Positions 44,584 to 54,264 of a stretch of 64,000 nt of DNA are shown one piece after another; within the stretch, counting starts at the first letter, position 1; each line of letters opens with the position of its first letter. The position numbers were made by a program, and so were the translations under genes. The DNA lies in the NCBI RefSeq assembly GCF_900176375.1, contig NZ_FWYF01000005.1:235095-299094 (forward strand). Reading direction: 5' to 3'. The notes beneath the pieces were generated by a model. It searched no databases. It was not told where the DNA came from and saw only the letters and a list, made by a program, of their open reading frames with translations. The DNA is from Reichenbachiella faecimaris (lineage in GTDB: Bacteria; Bacteroidota; Bacteroidia; Cytophagales; Cyclobacteriaceae).

Positions 44584-45804
44584 CTATTGGGCTTGAATAA
44601 CATTGAGTAGCGTTTGAAACTTAATTTCTGTTTCTACCCATTCTTTCTCAGGGTCACTGTCTTCTGTCACGCCTGCTCCTGCGAACAAGATCATGTCATT
44701 TTTATAGATTTTGGCACAACGAAGATTCACGTAGAGTGCTGTTTGACCGTCATACTTTACCGGCCCTAAATAGCCACTATAGTATTCCCTGTCATAGGCT
44801 TCATTTTCTTGTAAAAACTTGGCGGCTGGTATCATGGGCATGCCACAGACTGCAGAAGTAGGGTGGAGCAAATCGAGCATGACACTGCCTAATTGAGGGA
44901 AATTCACTTCTTGCATATTGACTTTAAATGTGGTCTTCAAGTGGATTAAATTGCCCGCCTTGACTGTCTTTGGGCCATATTCGTCGAACTCACGTAGCCT
45001 TATTTTCTTAAAACAGTTGACGATATATCTACTCACAAGAGCTTGCTCCTCAATTTCTTTTTGTGTCCAACTCACTTGTGCCAATTCAAACCCAGGTCTG
45101 ATTTCTTGGGTGCCTGCTAAAGAGATAGTTTCGAAATTGTAAGCTTCGTCTACTGAAATCAAAAGCTCGGGTGTAGCACCTAGCCATAACCCTTGACTAG
45201 GAAGGTAAACCAATGACACAAAAGCATTTTCATAAGCTTCACACAGCTTAATTAATTCTTTGACAGGATGGAAGTTCTTCTCCGTTCTGAACTTTTCACG
45301 TCGAGAGGGTACAATTTTTTGATAATAGCCTTCTGATATGGATTCTTTGCATTTTTGAACCAGTGTAAGGTAAGAGTCCTTGGTGGATTTGAATGGGGTA
45401 GGAGCTTCTAGAAAGTCCTTGTAGTCAAACCGCTTATCTTCATTGACAATGGCGTATTGCTTAAGAAAATTCTCGTACCGTCCTTCCTTATCATTGAAGC
45501 CGGGTGCAAGTAAAATTTCATTAAGATCACTATCAAGGAGTACATCTGATTTTATGAATTGGCTTTCATGGCGTTCAGATGCCTCAAAAGGGCTGACCAT
45601 AAAACCAGTAGGTGCATTTTCAATTTCATCAGGGACTTCACTTTCCTGATCGAGTTGTAGAGTAGAATGAATGATGGTCTCTCTTGGATTTCTCCAAATA
45701 GCAAATGGCAAATCCATTTTTATACCTGTACTAAAGAAATTCTCCAGCTTTTCAAGAAAAACAGTGTCAGGGATAGGATGAGTAGTTTGTTTACTTAATT
45801 CCAT
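44584..45804 (-). CDS. menF: Isochorismate synthase
   Basis: 406 residues of the chorismate-binding family. The C-terminal catalytic half has YQKIVPSRREKF, GATPELLISVD, SLAGTQEI, KEIEEQALVSRYIV, HPTSAVCGMP and the metal-binding VEIK-like end (VETEIKFQ). The N-terminal half is divergent, as usual. The order menI-menF-menD-menB supports the menaquinone role over salicylate or siderophore use. It overlaps the thioesterase gene by one base and abuts menD. Confidence 0.92.
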   Translation of the reverse strand: MELSKQTTHPIPDTVFLEKLENFFSTGIKMDLPFAIWRNPRETIIHSTLQLDQESEVPDEIENAPTGFMVSPFEASERHESQFIKSDVLLDSDLNEILLAPGFNDKEGRYENFLKQYAIVNEDKRFDYKDFLEAPTPFKSTKDSYLTLVQKCKESISEGYYQKIVPSRREKFRTEKNFHPVKELIKLCEAYENAFVSLVYLPSQGLWLGATPELLISVDEAYNFETISLAGTQEIRPGFELAQVSWTQKEIEEQALVSRYIVNCFKKIRLREFDEYGPKTVKAGNLIHLKTTFKVNMQEVNFPQLGSVMLDLLHPTSAVCGMPMIPAAKFLQENEAYDREYYSGYLGPVKYDGQTALYVNLRCAKIYKNDMILFAGAGVTEDSDPEKEWVETEIKFQTLLNVIQAQ

Positions 45805-46223
45805 TATTTTTTATCAATCACAGCCATGGTTATTCTACTTACACATACGAGTTGTTTTTCTTCGTTGGTGATTTTTATCTCCCAAACTTGTGTTTTTTTT
45901 CCTACATGCAAGGGTCTGGCAATTCCTTCTACTATGCCGTTCTTTACGGCTTTGATATGGTTGGCATTGATATCGAGCCCAACACAATATTTCTCGTTAG
46001 GATCAACTGTCATGGTAGCTGCCACACTGCCAAGTGATTCTGCTAAGACTACTGATGCTCCACCATGTAGCATTCTAAATGGTTGGACCGTTCGGCTGTC
46101 TACTGGCATGGTGGCTTTTACGAAATCCTCTCCGATTTCGGTAAATTCTATACCTATGTGCTCAGTCATGGTGTTTTTTGAGAAGGCATTTATACCTTCG
46201 AGGGTAAACGTGGGAAGGAACAT
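45804..46223 (-). CDS. menI: Hotdog-fold thioesterase, probable DHNA-CoA thioesterase
   Basis: About 139 residues from the ATG at 46223; the upstream TTG at 46235 is less likely. It is a PaaI/YdiI-type hotdog: ATMPVDSRTVQPFRMLHGG followed by ASVVLAESLGSVAA, where the Glu after LA is the catalytic base in YdiI-type enzymes. YdiI/MenI hydrolyses 1,4-dihydroxy-2-naphthoyl-CoA, the step after MenB. It heads the menF-menD-menB cluster with a one-base overlap, which supports the call. A general acyl-CoA thioesterase role cannot be excluded. Confidence 0.8.
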   Translation of the reverse strand: MFLPTFTLEGINAFSKNTMTEHIGIEFTEIGEDFVKATMPVDSRTVQPFRMLHGGASVVLAESLGSVAATMTVDPNEKYCVGLDINANHIKAVKNGIVEGIARPLHVGKKTQVWEIKITNEEKQLVCVSRITMAVIDKK

Positions 46224-46279
46224 TCTTTCTTTCAATTCGTGGGTTATATTCGCCTGTTACAAACAAAAAGACAATTCGC

Positions 46280-46897
46280 TTGAAAACCAAAAATATATAC
46301 ATCATCCGACATGGCCAGACCGATTACAATCTAGAAAATAAAGTGCAAGGCAGAGGGATAGATTCGTCTATAAATGCTACGGGAAGACAACAAGCGAATG
46401 AATTCTACCAAGCTTTTAAGCACGTGCCTTTTGATAAGATCTATACATCCGATTTAAAAAGGACCAAAGAATCAGTGCAACAATTCATTGATTTAGGGAT
46501 TCCTTATGAAAGCCATGGTGGATTGGATGAAATCAGCTGGGGAAAACATGAGGGTCAACCTTATGATCCAGTCATGCATAAAATCTATTTAGATACGATT
46601 GCAGGTTGGGCTCAGGGAAATTTGGAGTTGGCTGTGGGAGAAGGAGAAACGCCACTAGAAGTGATGAAAAGGCAAAAGGAAGCCATGAAGCATATTATGA
46701 ACAACGAGTCAGAGCAAAATGTATTGATTGCTACACATGGAAGAGCTATGCGAATGTTGGTTTGTTGGTTGCTGAACTATCCGCTTCAAAAGATGGATGT
46801 CTTCGAGCATGCCAATCTTTGCCTATATCAGATGCAATACGTCAAAGGGCAGTACAAAGTCGTTCAGCACGCAAGTACAAAATATTTAAACCTTTGA
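46280..46897 (+). CDS. Histidine phosphatase-family protein (phosphoglycerate-mutase fold)
   Basis: 205 residues starting with TTG at 46280. The N-terminal catalytic motif is YIIRHGQTDYN, followed by GRGIDSSINATGRQQA, the acidic loop SWGKHEGQ and the second catalytic histidine ATHGRAMRMLV. These features define the branch-1 histidine phosphatases (phosphoserine phosphatase, cobalamin phosphatase, PGM-like). The substrate is not predictable. The gene is divergent from the men cluster, with a gap of only 56 bases, so their promoters overlap. A terminator is found about 130 bases downstream. Confidence 0.88.
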   Translation: MKTKNIYIIRHGQTDYNLENKVQGRGIDSSINATGRQQANEFYQAFKHVPFDKIYTSDLKRTKESVQQFIDLGIPYESHGGLDEISWGKHEGQPYDPVMHKIYLDTIAGWAQGNLELAVGEGETPLEVMKRQKEAMKHIMNNESEQNVLIATHGRAMRMLVCWLLNYPLQKMDVFEHANLCLYQMQYVKGQYKVVQHASTKYLNL

Positions 46898-47028
46898 GAA
46901 TTTATTCTGTTCATCTCCATTGTTCTTGATCTGAATATTGATTAACTTAAATACCCGAAGCCGTCCTTGAACGGTTGGCACGGCATAGTAAGCGAGATTT
47001 AATCCATCTTTAAAAATGCTAACTCAGC

Positions 47029-47061
47029 CCAAAACCCGGTGAAGCCGGGTTTTGGTTTTTT
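47029..47061 (+). terminator. Intrinsic terminator
   Basis: CCAAAACCCGG (47029-47039) and CCGGGTTTTGG (47045-47055) form an 11-bp perfect stem with loop TGAAG, followed by TTTTTT. It terminates plus-strand transcription from the phosphatase gene and separates it from the convergent radical SAM gene. Confidence 0.9.
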
Positions 47062-47103
47062 ACAATTTCCTATCTAAATGCCTCTAAATTAACAATTTCT
47101 GAC

Positions 47104-49305
47104 TCAAACGAATAGTAATCCTGTTTTTCGTATAGTTTGCCAACCTTGACTTTTTATTAGTTTATCAAATTTTTCTGATCCAGCTGAGTCATAGGATTTT
47201 CGAAATTCATCCAAGGTTGGTGTATTTGAATTTGGCATGAGCCTCTCAAACAATGCATCTAATGTTTTACCCTGAGCTTCTGTAAATACTGCAATTTCTG
47301 TGCTTTGATTCGTGTGTATTTCGAACTTACACTTGCTCTCTTGGGTTCCTTTTTGCTTCTTGGTATAGAAGGAGACTAAAGGTCTGGCATGAATCCAGAT
47401 CAGTTTTGTACCCTTGCTCACTGGCGTACCTGGATTATTTTGAATAGCCATTTCTATATCGAATTCAGAAACAGTAGTGTCAGGAATTTCAAAATCAAAC
47501 CATTCTTGAAGTGGGAAATCAAAACAAGCACCATGCATATAGTTGAACAGTGATTTCTTCAATCCATTACTGAAAAGTGAGTGGTCACCACCTTCTGGAT
47601 CCTCATGAGGTAAGTCATTATGAGCAAAGCTCCCAGCCTCTGCCAATAGAGACTTCGCGCCAAAAGCTTCAGGCGTCATACCCACGGGGCTATGTGCAGT
47701 CATGGCAAACTGATGCCAGAAGCCAGATTGGATCACGCCCAGTTCGAATAGCTGACGTACCATTTCCAACGAGTCAATGGTTTCTTGTTCAGTTTGTGTA
47801 GGAAATCCATACATCAGGTAGGCATGTACCATGATTCCACTTGCCGTGAAATTGTCAGCAACTTGAGCCACTTGAGCTACAGTAACTCCTTTCTGTATTT
47901 TTTCTAAGAGCCTATCTGAAGCCACTTCTAGTCCACCTGACACGGCAATACATCCAGATGCTTTGAGCAGTCTGCAAAGGTCAGGAGTGAAACGTTTTTC
48001 AAACCTGATATTTGTCCACCAAGTTACTTTCAGCTTTCTCTTTAGGATTTCAATAGCTACTTCCCTCATCAAAGCAGGTGGAGCGGCTTCATCTACAAAA
48101 TGAAAACCTGTCTCACCCGTCTGACTGATTTGATCCTCCATTCTATCACAGATGATAGCTGCACTTATGGGTTCGTAATTCTTGATATAATCAAGAGAGA
48201 TATCACAGAAGGTGCACTTCTTCCAGTAGCAGCCATGTGCCATGGTGAGTTTGTTCCAGCGTCCATCACTCCAGAGTCTGTGCATGGGGTTTGTGATTTC
48301 AATTACGGAAAGGTATCTGCTCAACTCAAGCCCTTCGTAGTCTGGTGTCCCTGTATGACTAAAAGGAACGTCTGGGCTTGTCGAGTCATTGATGTATTTG
48401 ACAGCTCCGTTTTGGAGTAATAGTGTTCTTTTCAGGTTGGTCGTTTCGCATGCGCCTTCTAGGTGATCTAATAATAGTTGAAGGGGTCTTTCGCCATCAT
48501 CCAGCGTGATATAGTCAACAAATTCAAATATTCGAATATCTTTTAAGGTGCGTAGCTCTGTGTTGGGATACCCACCACCCATGGCCAGTTTTACTTCTGG
48601 GTAATGGGCTTTGATATATTGACCGCAGCGCAATGCGCCATATAAATTACCAGGGAAAGGCACAGACAGACAAACTAATCCAGGTTTTTCTGATTCCATT
48701 CTTGGTTGAATGCATTCAAAAAGGATCTCATCTGTAAATGATGGTGCAAGGTTCAAAGAGGTGTATAAAGGGTCGAAAGATTGTACAGATAGGCTCAGTC
48801 GTTCGGCGTACCTGCTAAAACCAAAATACGGATCAATGGTGTTTTTGATGAAATCAGCTAAATCTTCTAAATAGAGCGTGGCCAGATGTCGAGCCTTGTC
48901 TTGAATACCTAAATGACCAAAGGCCCATTCCAAATCATCCAGTTGCTCAAACCGTGAGGCCTCAGGTAGATAATCTCTTTCTGCTATGGAGTAGGCCAGG
49001 GTTGGATTTTTGTTTTGTAGAAACGTAATTACAGGTTCAATGGTAGATAAATATTCATCACGTAAACTGAGGATTCTTCGCTCATTGGATGTTTTGGATA
49101 AGGTGGAATTGGAGGCTGCTTCGAAAAGTTTTATGAGTCCCTTCCGGGTGAATAGAGCGAGAATGACATCCATACCTAAATCTGCCTGACTTGCGTGACC
49201 ATCAATGGTGTTCAAAAAACCTTTGAGATAAGCCGTGGCTGGATACGGTGTATTGAGCTGGGTGAAAGGTGGTGTGAGTAGTAGGGTTTTGATCGAAGAC
49301 GCCAT
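47104..49305 (-). CDS. B12-binding-domain radical SAM protein
   Basis: 733 residues. The N-terminal 300 residues contain a region resembling the Rossmann-like B12-binding domain (LLLTPPFTQLNTPYPATAYL; later AMGGGYPNTELR). The radical SAM domain follows with cluster-binding cysteines in GCYWKKCTFCDISLDYI, a C-x4-C-x2-C spacing rather than the commoner C-x3-C-x2-C, and later SGGLEVASDRLLEKIQKG. The C-terminal 150 residues are a domain of unknown role. Enzymes of this kind methylate or rearrange inert carbons; the substrate is unknown. No biosynthetic partner genes are adjacent, so it stands alone. Confidence 0.82.
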   Translation of the reverse strand: MASSIKTLLLTPPFTQLNTPYPATAYLKGFLNTIDGHASQADLGMDVILALFTRKGLIKLFEAASNSTLSKTSNERRILSLRDEYLSTIEPVITFLQNKNPTLAYSIAERDYLPEASRFEQLDDLEWAFGHLGIQDKARHLATLYLEDLADFIKNTIDPYFGFSRYAERLSLSVQSFDPLYTSLNLAPSFTDEILFECIQPRMESEKPGLVCLSVPFPGNLYGALRCGQYIKAHYPEVKLAMGGGYPNTELRTLKDIRIFEFVDYITLDDGERPLQLLLDHLEGACETTNLKRTLLLQNGAVKYINDSTSPDVPFSHTGTPDYEGLELSRYLSVIEITNPMHRLWSDGRWNKLTMAHGCYWKKCTFCDISLDYIKNYEPISAAIICDRMEDQISQTGETGFHFVDEAAPPALMREVAIEILKRKLKVTWWTNIRFEKRFTPDLCRLLKASGCIAVSGGLEVASDRLLEKIQKGVTVAQVAQVADNFTASGIMVHAYLMYGFPTQTEQETIDSLEMVRQLFELGVIQSGFWHQFAMTAHSPVGMTPEAFGAKSLLAEAGSFAHNDLPHEDPEGGDHSLFSNGLKKSLFNYMHGACFDFPLQEWFDFEIPDTTVSEFDIEMAIQNNPGTPVSKGTKLIWIHARPLVSFYTKKQKGTQESKCKFEIHTNQSTEIAVFTEAQGKTLDALFERLMPNSNTPTLDEFRKSYDSAGSEKFDKLIKSQGWQTIRKTGLLFV

Positions 49306-49349
49306 GTACCTGTAAAGTTCGTAATTGTCTTCTAAATACCACGGTCAAA

Positions 49350-49390
49350 AAAACAAAAAGAGGGAAACTCAATAGAGTCACCCTCTTTAT
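49350..49390 (-). terminator. Intrinsic terminator (minus strand)
   Basis: Read on the minus strand, AAAGAGGG and GACTC pair with GAGTT and CCCTCTTT across a short loop, followed by a long T-rich tract (complement of 49350-49357). It ends the small exported protein gene at 49409-49858. Confidence 0.85.
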
Positions 49391-49408
49391 TACCTGTTTA
49401 ATTTTCTT

Positions 49409-49858
49409 TTACTTCATGCTGAATGTAGGCTCACAATTGATCTTAGCAATGCTGACGGCTCTAGGAGTATCTACCTGTACTTCAATGTTGTTTTTTACCA
49501 CCACTATTTTGTCAAACTTTTCATTGACGTATGGAGAATGAAGATCAACATAATGATATTCTTCATCAGAATTTTTCGGCACTTTAAAATCGTGAATCTC
49601 AACAGTCCCCACTTCACGATCATGCTTGTCAACCAAATACAGAGTAAGGTCTAATTTGAATAAGTCAAAGTCTGTGTTGTTTTTCAGGCGATAGACAACT
49701 TCGAAGTTGTCCCACCCATATTGCTCCACACGTTTTAATTTTTTTACTTCAACGCTCACACCTTCGTTGATTTTATACTGAGAATAGGATGAGATTTCCT
49801 GGGCGGTCGCGGTTGCTCCTAGAGCACTGACCAATAGCACGGCTACTAATTTTTTCAT
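49409..49858 (-). CDS. Small exported protein of unknown function
   Basis: About 149 residues from the ATG at 49858; the longer frame to 49906 would put 16 residues before a clean signal peptide. The signal core is LVAVLLVSALGATATAQ. The mature part is predicted all-beta and Ig-like (WDNFEVVYRLKNNTDFDLFK, VGTVEIHDFKVPKNSDEEYH), similar in outline to FxLYD-type envelope domains. It has no lipobox and is likely periplasmic. The gene stands alone, with its own terminator. Confidence 0.6.
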   Translation of the reverse strand: MKKLVAVLLVSALGATATAQEISSYSQYKINEGVSVEVKKLKRVEQYGWDNFEVVYRLKNNTDFDLFKLDLTLYLVDKHDREVGTVEIHDFKVPKNSDEEYHYVDLHSPYVNEKFDKIVVVKNNIEVQVDTPRAVSIAKINCEPTFSMK

Positions 49859-50175
49859 CTGCTTAACATTTTTTATTTCAAAGATCCGACCCACCGATCG
49901 AACCAATAGATCTCAAGAGATCAATTCATAACACACTTTTAAAACTCGATAATGTTTTCCATTATTATGTTTCGAGCAGGATATTTTATAAACAACAATT
50001 CAAAGGTTTACCCTCATTTATTTTGATAATTATTCAAAACGTAAATGATTGTTTTGCTAATAGACGAAATTTCAGGCCATTCCTCATATTTTTTCGATAA
50101 ACCATGGAATTTATCCTATGATTAGAATGTGAGTGGATTCAGTTTATCTGAGAATATTCTTTTTAATTTGCGCCT
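49859..50175. other. 317-base intergenic region between divergent genes
   Basis: It separates the exported-protein gene (minus) and the epimerase gene (plus), so it must hold both promoters. The only structure noticed is a short inverted repeat GATCTCAAGAGATC (49909-49922). No ORF or RNA gene was recognised. Confidence 0.5.
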
Positions 50176-51168
50176 ATGGAGTTAGTGAGTGGAAAAAAAA
50201 TTTTGGTTACTGGTGGTGCTGGTTTTATTGGCTCTAATCTTTGTGAAAAGCTGTTAACACTTGATAATACCGTTGTTTGTTTGGATAATTTTTCCACTGG
50301 CAAAAGGGAGAATATAGAACATTCGCTAAAAGATCCCGGATTTTCTCTGATAGAGGGTGATATCCGTGATATAGCGGTTTGTCATGCTGCAGTGATGGAT
50401 GTAGATTTTATTTTACATCAAGCAGCTCTTGGTTCTGTGCCTCGTTCTATCAACGATCCAATAACAACCAATGAGGTCAATGTCTCTGGTTTTTTGAATA
50501 TGCTTGTAGCAGCTAAGGACGCCAAAGTTGATCGATTTATTTATGCTGCCAGTTCATCTACTTATGGTGATTCTGAAGCCTTACCTAAAATTGAAGAAAG
50601 GATTGGCAGACCATTGTCCCCTTATGCGATTACTAAATATGTCAATGAACTATATGCTGATATATTCAACAAAACTTACGGATTGAACACGATTGGTTTA
50701 AGGTACTTTAATGTGTTCGGCCGACGCCAAGATCCTGACGGGGGATATGCTGCAGTGATACCCAGATTTATCAAATCTTTGATCAATCATGAGCCTCCAG
50801 TGATCAATGGAGATGGTTCTTATTCTCGTGATTTCACTTACATTGACAATGTGATTCAGCTGAATTTGTTGGCATTGAGTACCACAAAAGAGACGGCATT
50901 AAATGAAGTCTATAATACGGCTCACGGTGAGAGAAACACACTCAATGATCTAACTCATTGGCTACAGAAATATTTAAGCGAGTTTGACCCAGAGATCAAT
51001 AATATAGAGATTGCTTACGGCCCAGAGCGTCAAGGAGATATTCCACATTCATTAGCCAGTATTGAGAAAGCCAAACGTTTGTTGGGTTATGATCCAAAAT
51101 TTAATTTCCAGAATGGATTGAAAGAAACAGTAAAATGGTTTTGGGACACGCATCAATCCAATAAATAA
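50176..51168 (+). CDS. NAD-dependent UDP-sugar epimerase (WbpP/Gne-like extended SDR)
   Basis: 330 residues of the extended short-chain dehydrogenase family. The NAD-binding motif is VTGGAGFIGSNL. The catalytic triad region is AASSSTYGDSEALP followed by YAITKYVNELYAD (YxxxK). GLRYFNVFGRRQDPDGGYAA and SYSRDFTYIDNV are substrate-binding segments typical of UDP-N-acetylhexosamine 4-epimerases such as WbpP. The product would feed surface polysaccharide synthesis. No other polysaccharide genes are in the immediate neighbourhood. Confidence 0.88.
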   Translation: MELVSGKKILVTGGAGFIGSNLCEKLLTLDNTVVCLDNFSTGKRENIEHSLKDPGFSLIEGDIRDIAVCHAAVMDVDFILHQAALGSVPRSINDPITTNEVNVSGFLNMLVAAKDAKVDRFIYAASSSTYGDSEALPKIEERIGRPLSPYAITKYVNELYADIFNKTYGLNTIGLRYFNVFGRRQDPDGGYAAVIPRFIKSLINHEPPVINGDGSYSRDFTYIDNVIQLNLLALSTTKETALNEVYNTAHGERNTLNDLTHWLQKYLSEFDPEINNIEIAYGPERQGDIPHSLASIEKAKRLLGYDPKFNFQNGLKETVKWFWDTHQSNK

Positions 51169-51244
51169 ATGTAAAAATCGTTTTAGGGGTTTAGAGAAAA
51201 TTGTTGTCTTGAATTTGATAAAATCCTATAACCTATTTGAAAAG

Positions 51245-52318
51245 ATGAAAACAATAAAATCAACCCTATTATTTGCGATAGCTCTTGTAATATTTTCTTG
51301 TACTGATGACAAAAAAGAAGATGTGGCAACTCCTGAAGAAGCGAAAGCTAGTATGGATAAAGTGGCCGATGAAATGGAAGCAGATCTGGTTCAGATGGTC
51401 AATACTCAAGGTGTAGATGCCTTGACTCAATTGCTGGATTTGGTTTCTGAATCAGACCCCTTTAGTGGTAGAATTAATACAGATAAGAACTCTAAAAAGA
51501 TCATTGCTCAAAGAATTAAGAAATTGAATACCATTTTCATTCCCGCTTCTGCAGGAATAAGAGAAGAAGATGATCGATTTATTTTCGAGAATGAAGTGGG
51601 TGTTTATGATTACAATTTTGATCAACAAAAATTCATTCAGACCGAACAGGGTGGTGATAAAGTCCAATTGAATTTCCCAACGGCTGAGTCTACTACCAAC
51701 AATGCAACTTTGAATCTAACGGCCTATGCAGATGTAGCTGTTGAAGACAGTTATGCTGGTTGGGTGAGTTATGAACCTGCTACTATTAATGCAGACCTTT
51801 CTGTTGATGGAGAGACTTTGGTTATCCTGGATTTCAATGCAGCATATAATGAAGATGGTATGCCTAGCTCAGCCGAGATTAGCTTGACTTTAACTCCATT
51901 TGAATTCTCCGTGAGTTTTTCAGATGATGCAGCTACTAGTTCTTCAGTTGCTTACAGCATGAGAAACTCAGGAGATAAGATTATGGGAGCGACAATCGAT
52001 GTATCTTTTGCATCCCCAGACAAGGAAATAGTCCAAATAATTAATGGCGAGTTATATTATCGAGATATATCCCTGAAGGGTAAATTAGATATTTCAAAAA
52101 TAGATGGAGAAAGTGAATCCTTTGATATCAACGACTTTGTTGACCTAGCTATATATGATGGAGGTACAAAAATTGGAGATATCGTATTCGAAGAAACTGA
52201 TTGGGAAACAGTGGCATACGTTAAATATAGTGATGGTTCAAAAGAACTTTTAGAAGAATTGCTAGCACCAGTGATTTCCGAACTTGAAGATTTTATCCTT
52301 GAGTTAGAAGGGGAGTAG
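51245..52318 (+). CDS. Lipoprotein of unknown function
   Basis: About 357 residues from the ATG at 51245; the in-frame start at 51209 would precede the signal peptide by 12 residues. The lipobox is LVIFSC. The mature protein is acidic, with a charged N-terminal helix (EEAKASMDKVADEMEADLVQ) followed by a strand-rich body of alternating polar and hydrophobic residues. No catalytic motif is seen and the family is not recognised. It is followed by a perfect 16-bp terminator. Confidence 0.6.
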   Translation: MKTIKSTLLFAIALVIFSCTDDKKEDVATPEEAKASMDKVADEMEADLVQMVNTQGVDALTQLLDLVSESDPFSGRINTDKNSKKIIAQRIKKLNTIFIPASAGIREEDDRFIFENEVGVYDYNFDQQKFIQTEQGGDKVQLNFPTAESTTNNATLNLTAYADVAVEDSYAGWVSYEPATINADLSVDGETLVILDFNAAYNEDGMPSSAEISLTLTPFEFSVSFSDDAATSSSVAYSMRNSGDKIMGATIDVSFASPDKEIVQIINGELYYRDISLKGKLDISKIDGESESFDINDFVDLAIYDGGTKIGDIVFEETDWETVAYVKYSDGSKELLEELLAPVISELEDFILELEGE

Positions 52319-52347
52319 TATCGCGATATGTAGCATGCTATGGAAAT

Positions 52348-52387
52348 AAAGGGGAAACAATAGTCTATTGTTTCCCCTTTACTTTTT
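52348..52387 (+). terminator. Intrinsic terminator
   Basis: AAAGGGGAAACAATAG (52348-52363) is a perfect 16-bp inverted repeat of 52365-52380, followed by a T-rich stretch. It separates the lipoprotein gene from the M2 peptidase gene. Confidence 0.85.
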
Positions 52388-52456
52388 GTAGGTTTTCTCC
52401 ATTAGGAACTTCCAATGGGCTTCAGTATTTTAGCTTTTAATTGATCCAAAAAACGT

Positions 52457-54253
52457 ATGAAAAAAATAGCTTTCTTGTTACTTATGGCCACAGTTGGCTG
52501 TAAAACAAATACAGAAACGAAGGTCTCACAAGTAGACCAATTTCTCAACACTTATACCGAACGATATCTTAAACTTTATGCTGAATATAGTGAAGCAGAG
52601 TGGGAAGCAAATACCAAAATTATAGATGGTGATACCTTGGCTTCGCACAAAGTATCTCAAGCAGGTGGTGCCTATGCAGCATTTACGGGTAGTGCAGAAA
52701 ATATCGAACAGGCAACTAAGTTCCTGCAGGATAAAGAAGTACTTACAGCTATTCAAATCAAACAGCTGGAGGCTATTTTGTATGGCGCAGCATCCAATCC
52801 AGGTACTGTATCTGACTTGGTAAAAGAAAAAATTAAAGCTGATGCAGCTCAGAATGCAGCATTATTTGGGTATGATTTTCAGATTGATGGAGAATCTGTA
52901 AGTACAAATGAAATTGATGAGATACTCAAAACAAGTGACAACCTTGATGAAAGGCTAATAGCCTGGAATACAAGTAAGGAGGTAGGCATAGGTCTGAAGG
53001 ATGGTCTGGAAAATTTGGTGGGTCTAAGAAATCAGACAGTACAAGCTTTGGAGTACGAAGACTATTTTACTTATCAAGTATCAGATTACGGAATGACAAG
53101 AGCTGAAATGCTAGAGTTATGCGAGCAGCTGGTAAAGGACATCTGGCCTTTGTATCGTGAATTGCATACCTATGCGAGATATGAATTAGCGAGTAAGTAT
53201 GGGCAAAGTGTTCCTGACATGCTACCTGCACATTGGCTGCCTAATAGATGGGGGCAAAGTTGGTCCGCCATGGTAGAAGTAGAAGGTATAGATTTGGATG
53301 CTATTTTGGAAGAAAAAGGTTCAGAGTGGCTGGTAAAACAAGCTGAGCAGTTTTATGTAAGCATGGGTTTTGAACCACTTCCTCAAAGTTTTTACGATAA
53401 GTCAAGTTTATACCCTTTGCCTGAAGGAGCGGACTATAAAAAGAACAACCATGCTTCGGCTTGGCACATGGATTTACAACAGGATGTAAGAAGCTTGATG
53501 AGTGTCACGCCAAATGCCAGATGGTATGAAACCACGCATCATGAATTAGGACATATCTACTACTATATGGAATATACCAATCCAAATGTTCCACCTTTAT
53601 TAAGAGGAGGTGCCAATAGAGCATTTCACGAGGGAGTGGGCTCTCAAATGGGGCTGGCTGCTATGCAGAAACCATTTTTGGAAGGACTAGGATTGATCGA
53701 GGAAGGGGTCGAGACAGACGAAATGCAAGCATTGCTTAAAGAAGCTTTGGATATGGTAGTAGTTATGCCCTGGGGCTCGGGCGTGATGACCCAATTTGAG
53801 AATAGCCTATATGCAGAAGCACTGCCGAGAGACCTATACAATCAAAAGTGGTGGGAGTTGAAGAAGAAGTATCAAGGTATTGTCCCTCCGTCAGAAAGAG
53901 GAGAAGAATATTGCGATGCGGCATCAAAAACTCATATCAACAATGATCCAGCTCAGTATTACGACTATAGCTTGTCTACCGTGATATTATTTCAATTGCA
54001 TAATCATATAGCAGGAAATATATTGAAGCAAGATCCACGAGCTACCAACTACTATGGCTCGAAGAAAGCAGGTGCCTTTTTGCGAAACATCCTGTCTAAA
54101 GGTGCTACAGAGGACTGGAGAAAACTTATGAAAGACAATACAGGTGAAGAAATTAGTGCCAAAGCCATGTTAAAGTATTTCGAGCCTTTAATGGGCTACT
54201 TGCAGCAACAAAATCAAGGCAGAGAGCATACGCTTGGGGAAATGCCAATATAA
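52457..54253 (+). CDS. M2-family (angiotensin-converting-enzyme-like) peptidyl-dipeptidase lipoprotein
   Basis: 598 residues. The signal peptide ends in lipobox ATVGC (Cys15). The rest is a single M2 catalytic domain. The zinc motif is H362-E-L-G-H366 in TTHHELGHIYYYMEY and the third ligand glutamate is in FHEGVGSQMGLA. The C-terminal SYDYSLSTVILFQLHNHIA-like segment also matches the family. Bacterial ACE-like enzymes remove dipeptides from the C-terminus of peptides; here in the envelope, probably for peptide nutrition. The gene runs convergent to tmRNA and shares its terminator. Confidence 0.92.
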   Translation: MKKIAFLLLMATVGCKTNTETKVSQVDQFLNTYTERYLKLYAEYSEAEWEANTKIIDGDTLASHKVSQAGGAYAAFTGSAENIEQATKFLQDKEVLTAIQIKQLEAILYGAASNPGTVSDLVKEKIKADAAQNAALFGYDFQIDGESVSTNEIDEILKTSDNLDERLIAWNTSKEVGIGLKDGLENLVGLRNQTVQALEYEDYFTYQVSDYGMTRAEMLELCEQLVKDIWPLYRELHTYARYELASKYGQSVPDMLPAHWLPNRWGQSWSAMVEVEGIDLDAILEEKGSEWLVKQAEQFYVSMGFEPLPQSFYDKSSLYPLPEGADYKKNNHASAWHMDLQQDVRSLMSVTPNARWYETTHHELGHIYYYMEYTNPNVPPLLRGGANRAFHEGVGSQMGLAAMQKPFLEGLGLIEEGVETDEMQALLKEALDMVVVMPWGSGVMTQFENSLYAEALPRDLYNQKWWELKKKYQGIVPPSERGEEYCDAASKTHINNDPAQYYDYSLSTVILFQLHNHIAGNILKQDPRATNYYGSKKAGAFLRNILSKGATEDWRKLMKDNTGEEISAKAMLKYFEPLMGYLQQQNQGREHTLGEMPI

Positions 54254-54264
54254 GTCCTTGGACA

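Noticed and set aside
47029..47061. Hairpin before the radical SAM gene considered as an attenuator
   Set aside because: It lies beyond the 3' end of that minus-strand gene; the T-run orientation fits termination of the plus-strand phosphatase gene.
49909..49922. Inverted repeat GATCTCAAGAGATC in the region between divergent genes
   Set aside because: Only six base pairs per arm and single copy; too short to call an operator without further sites.
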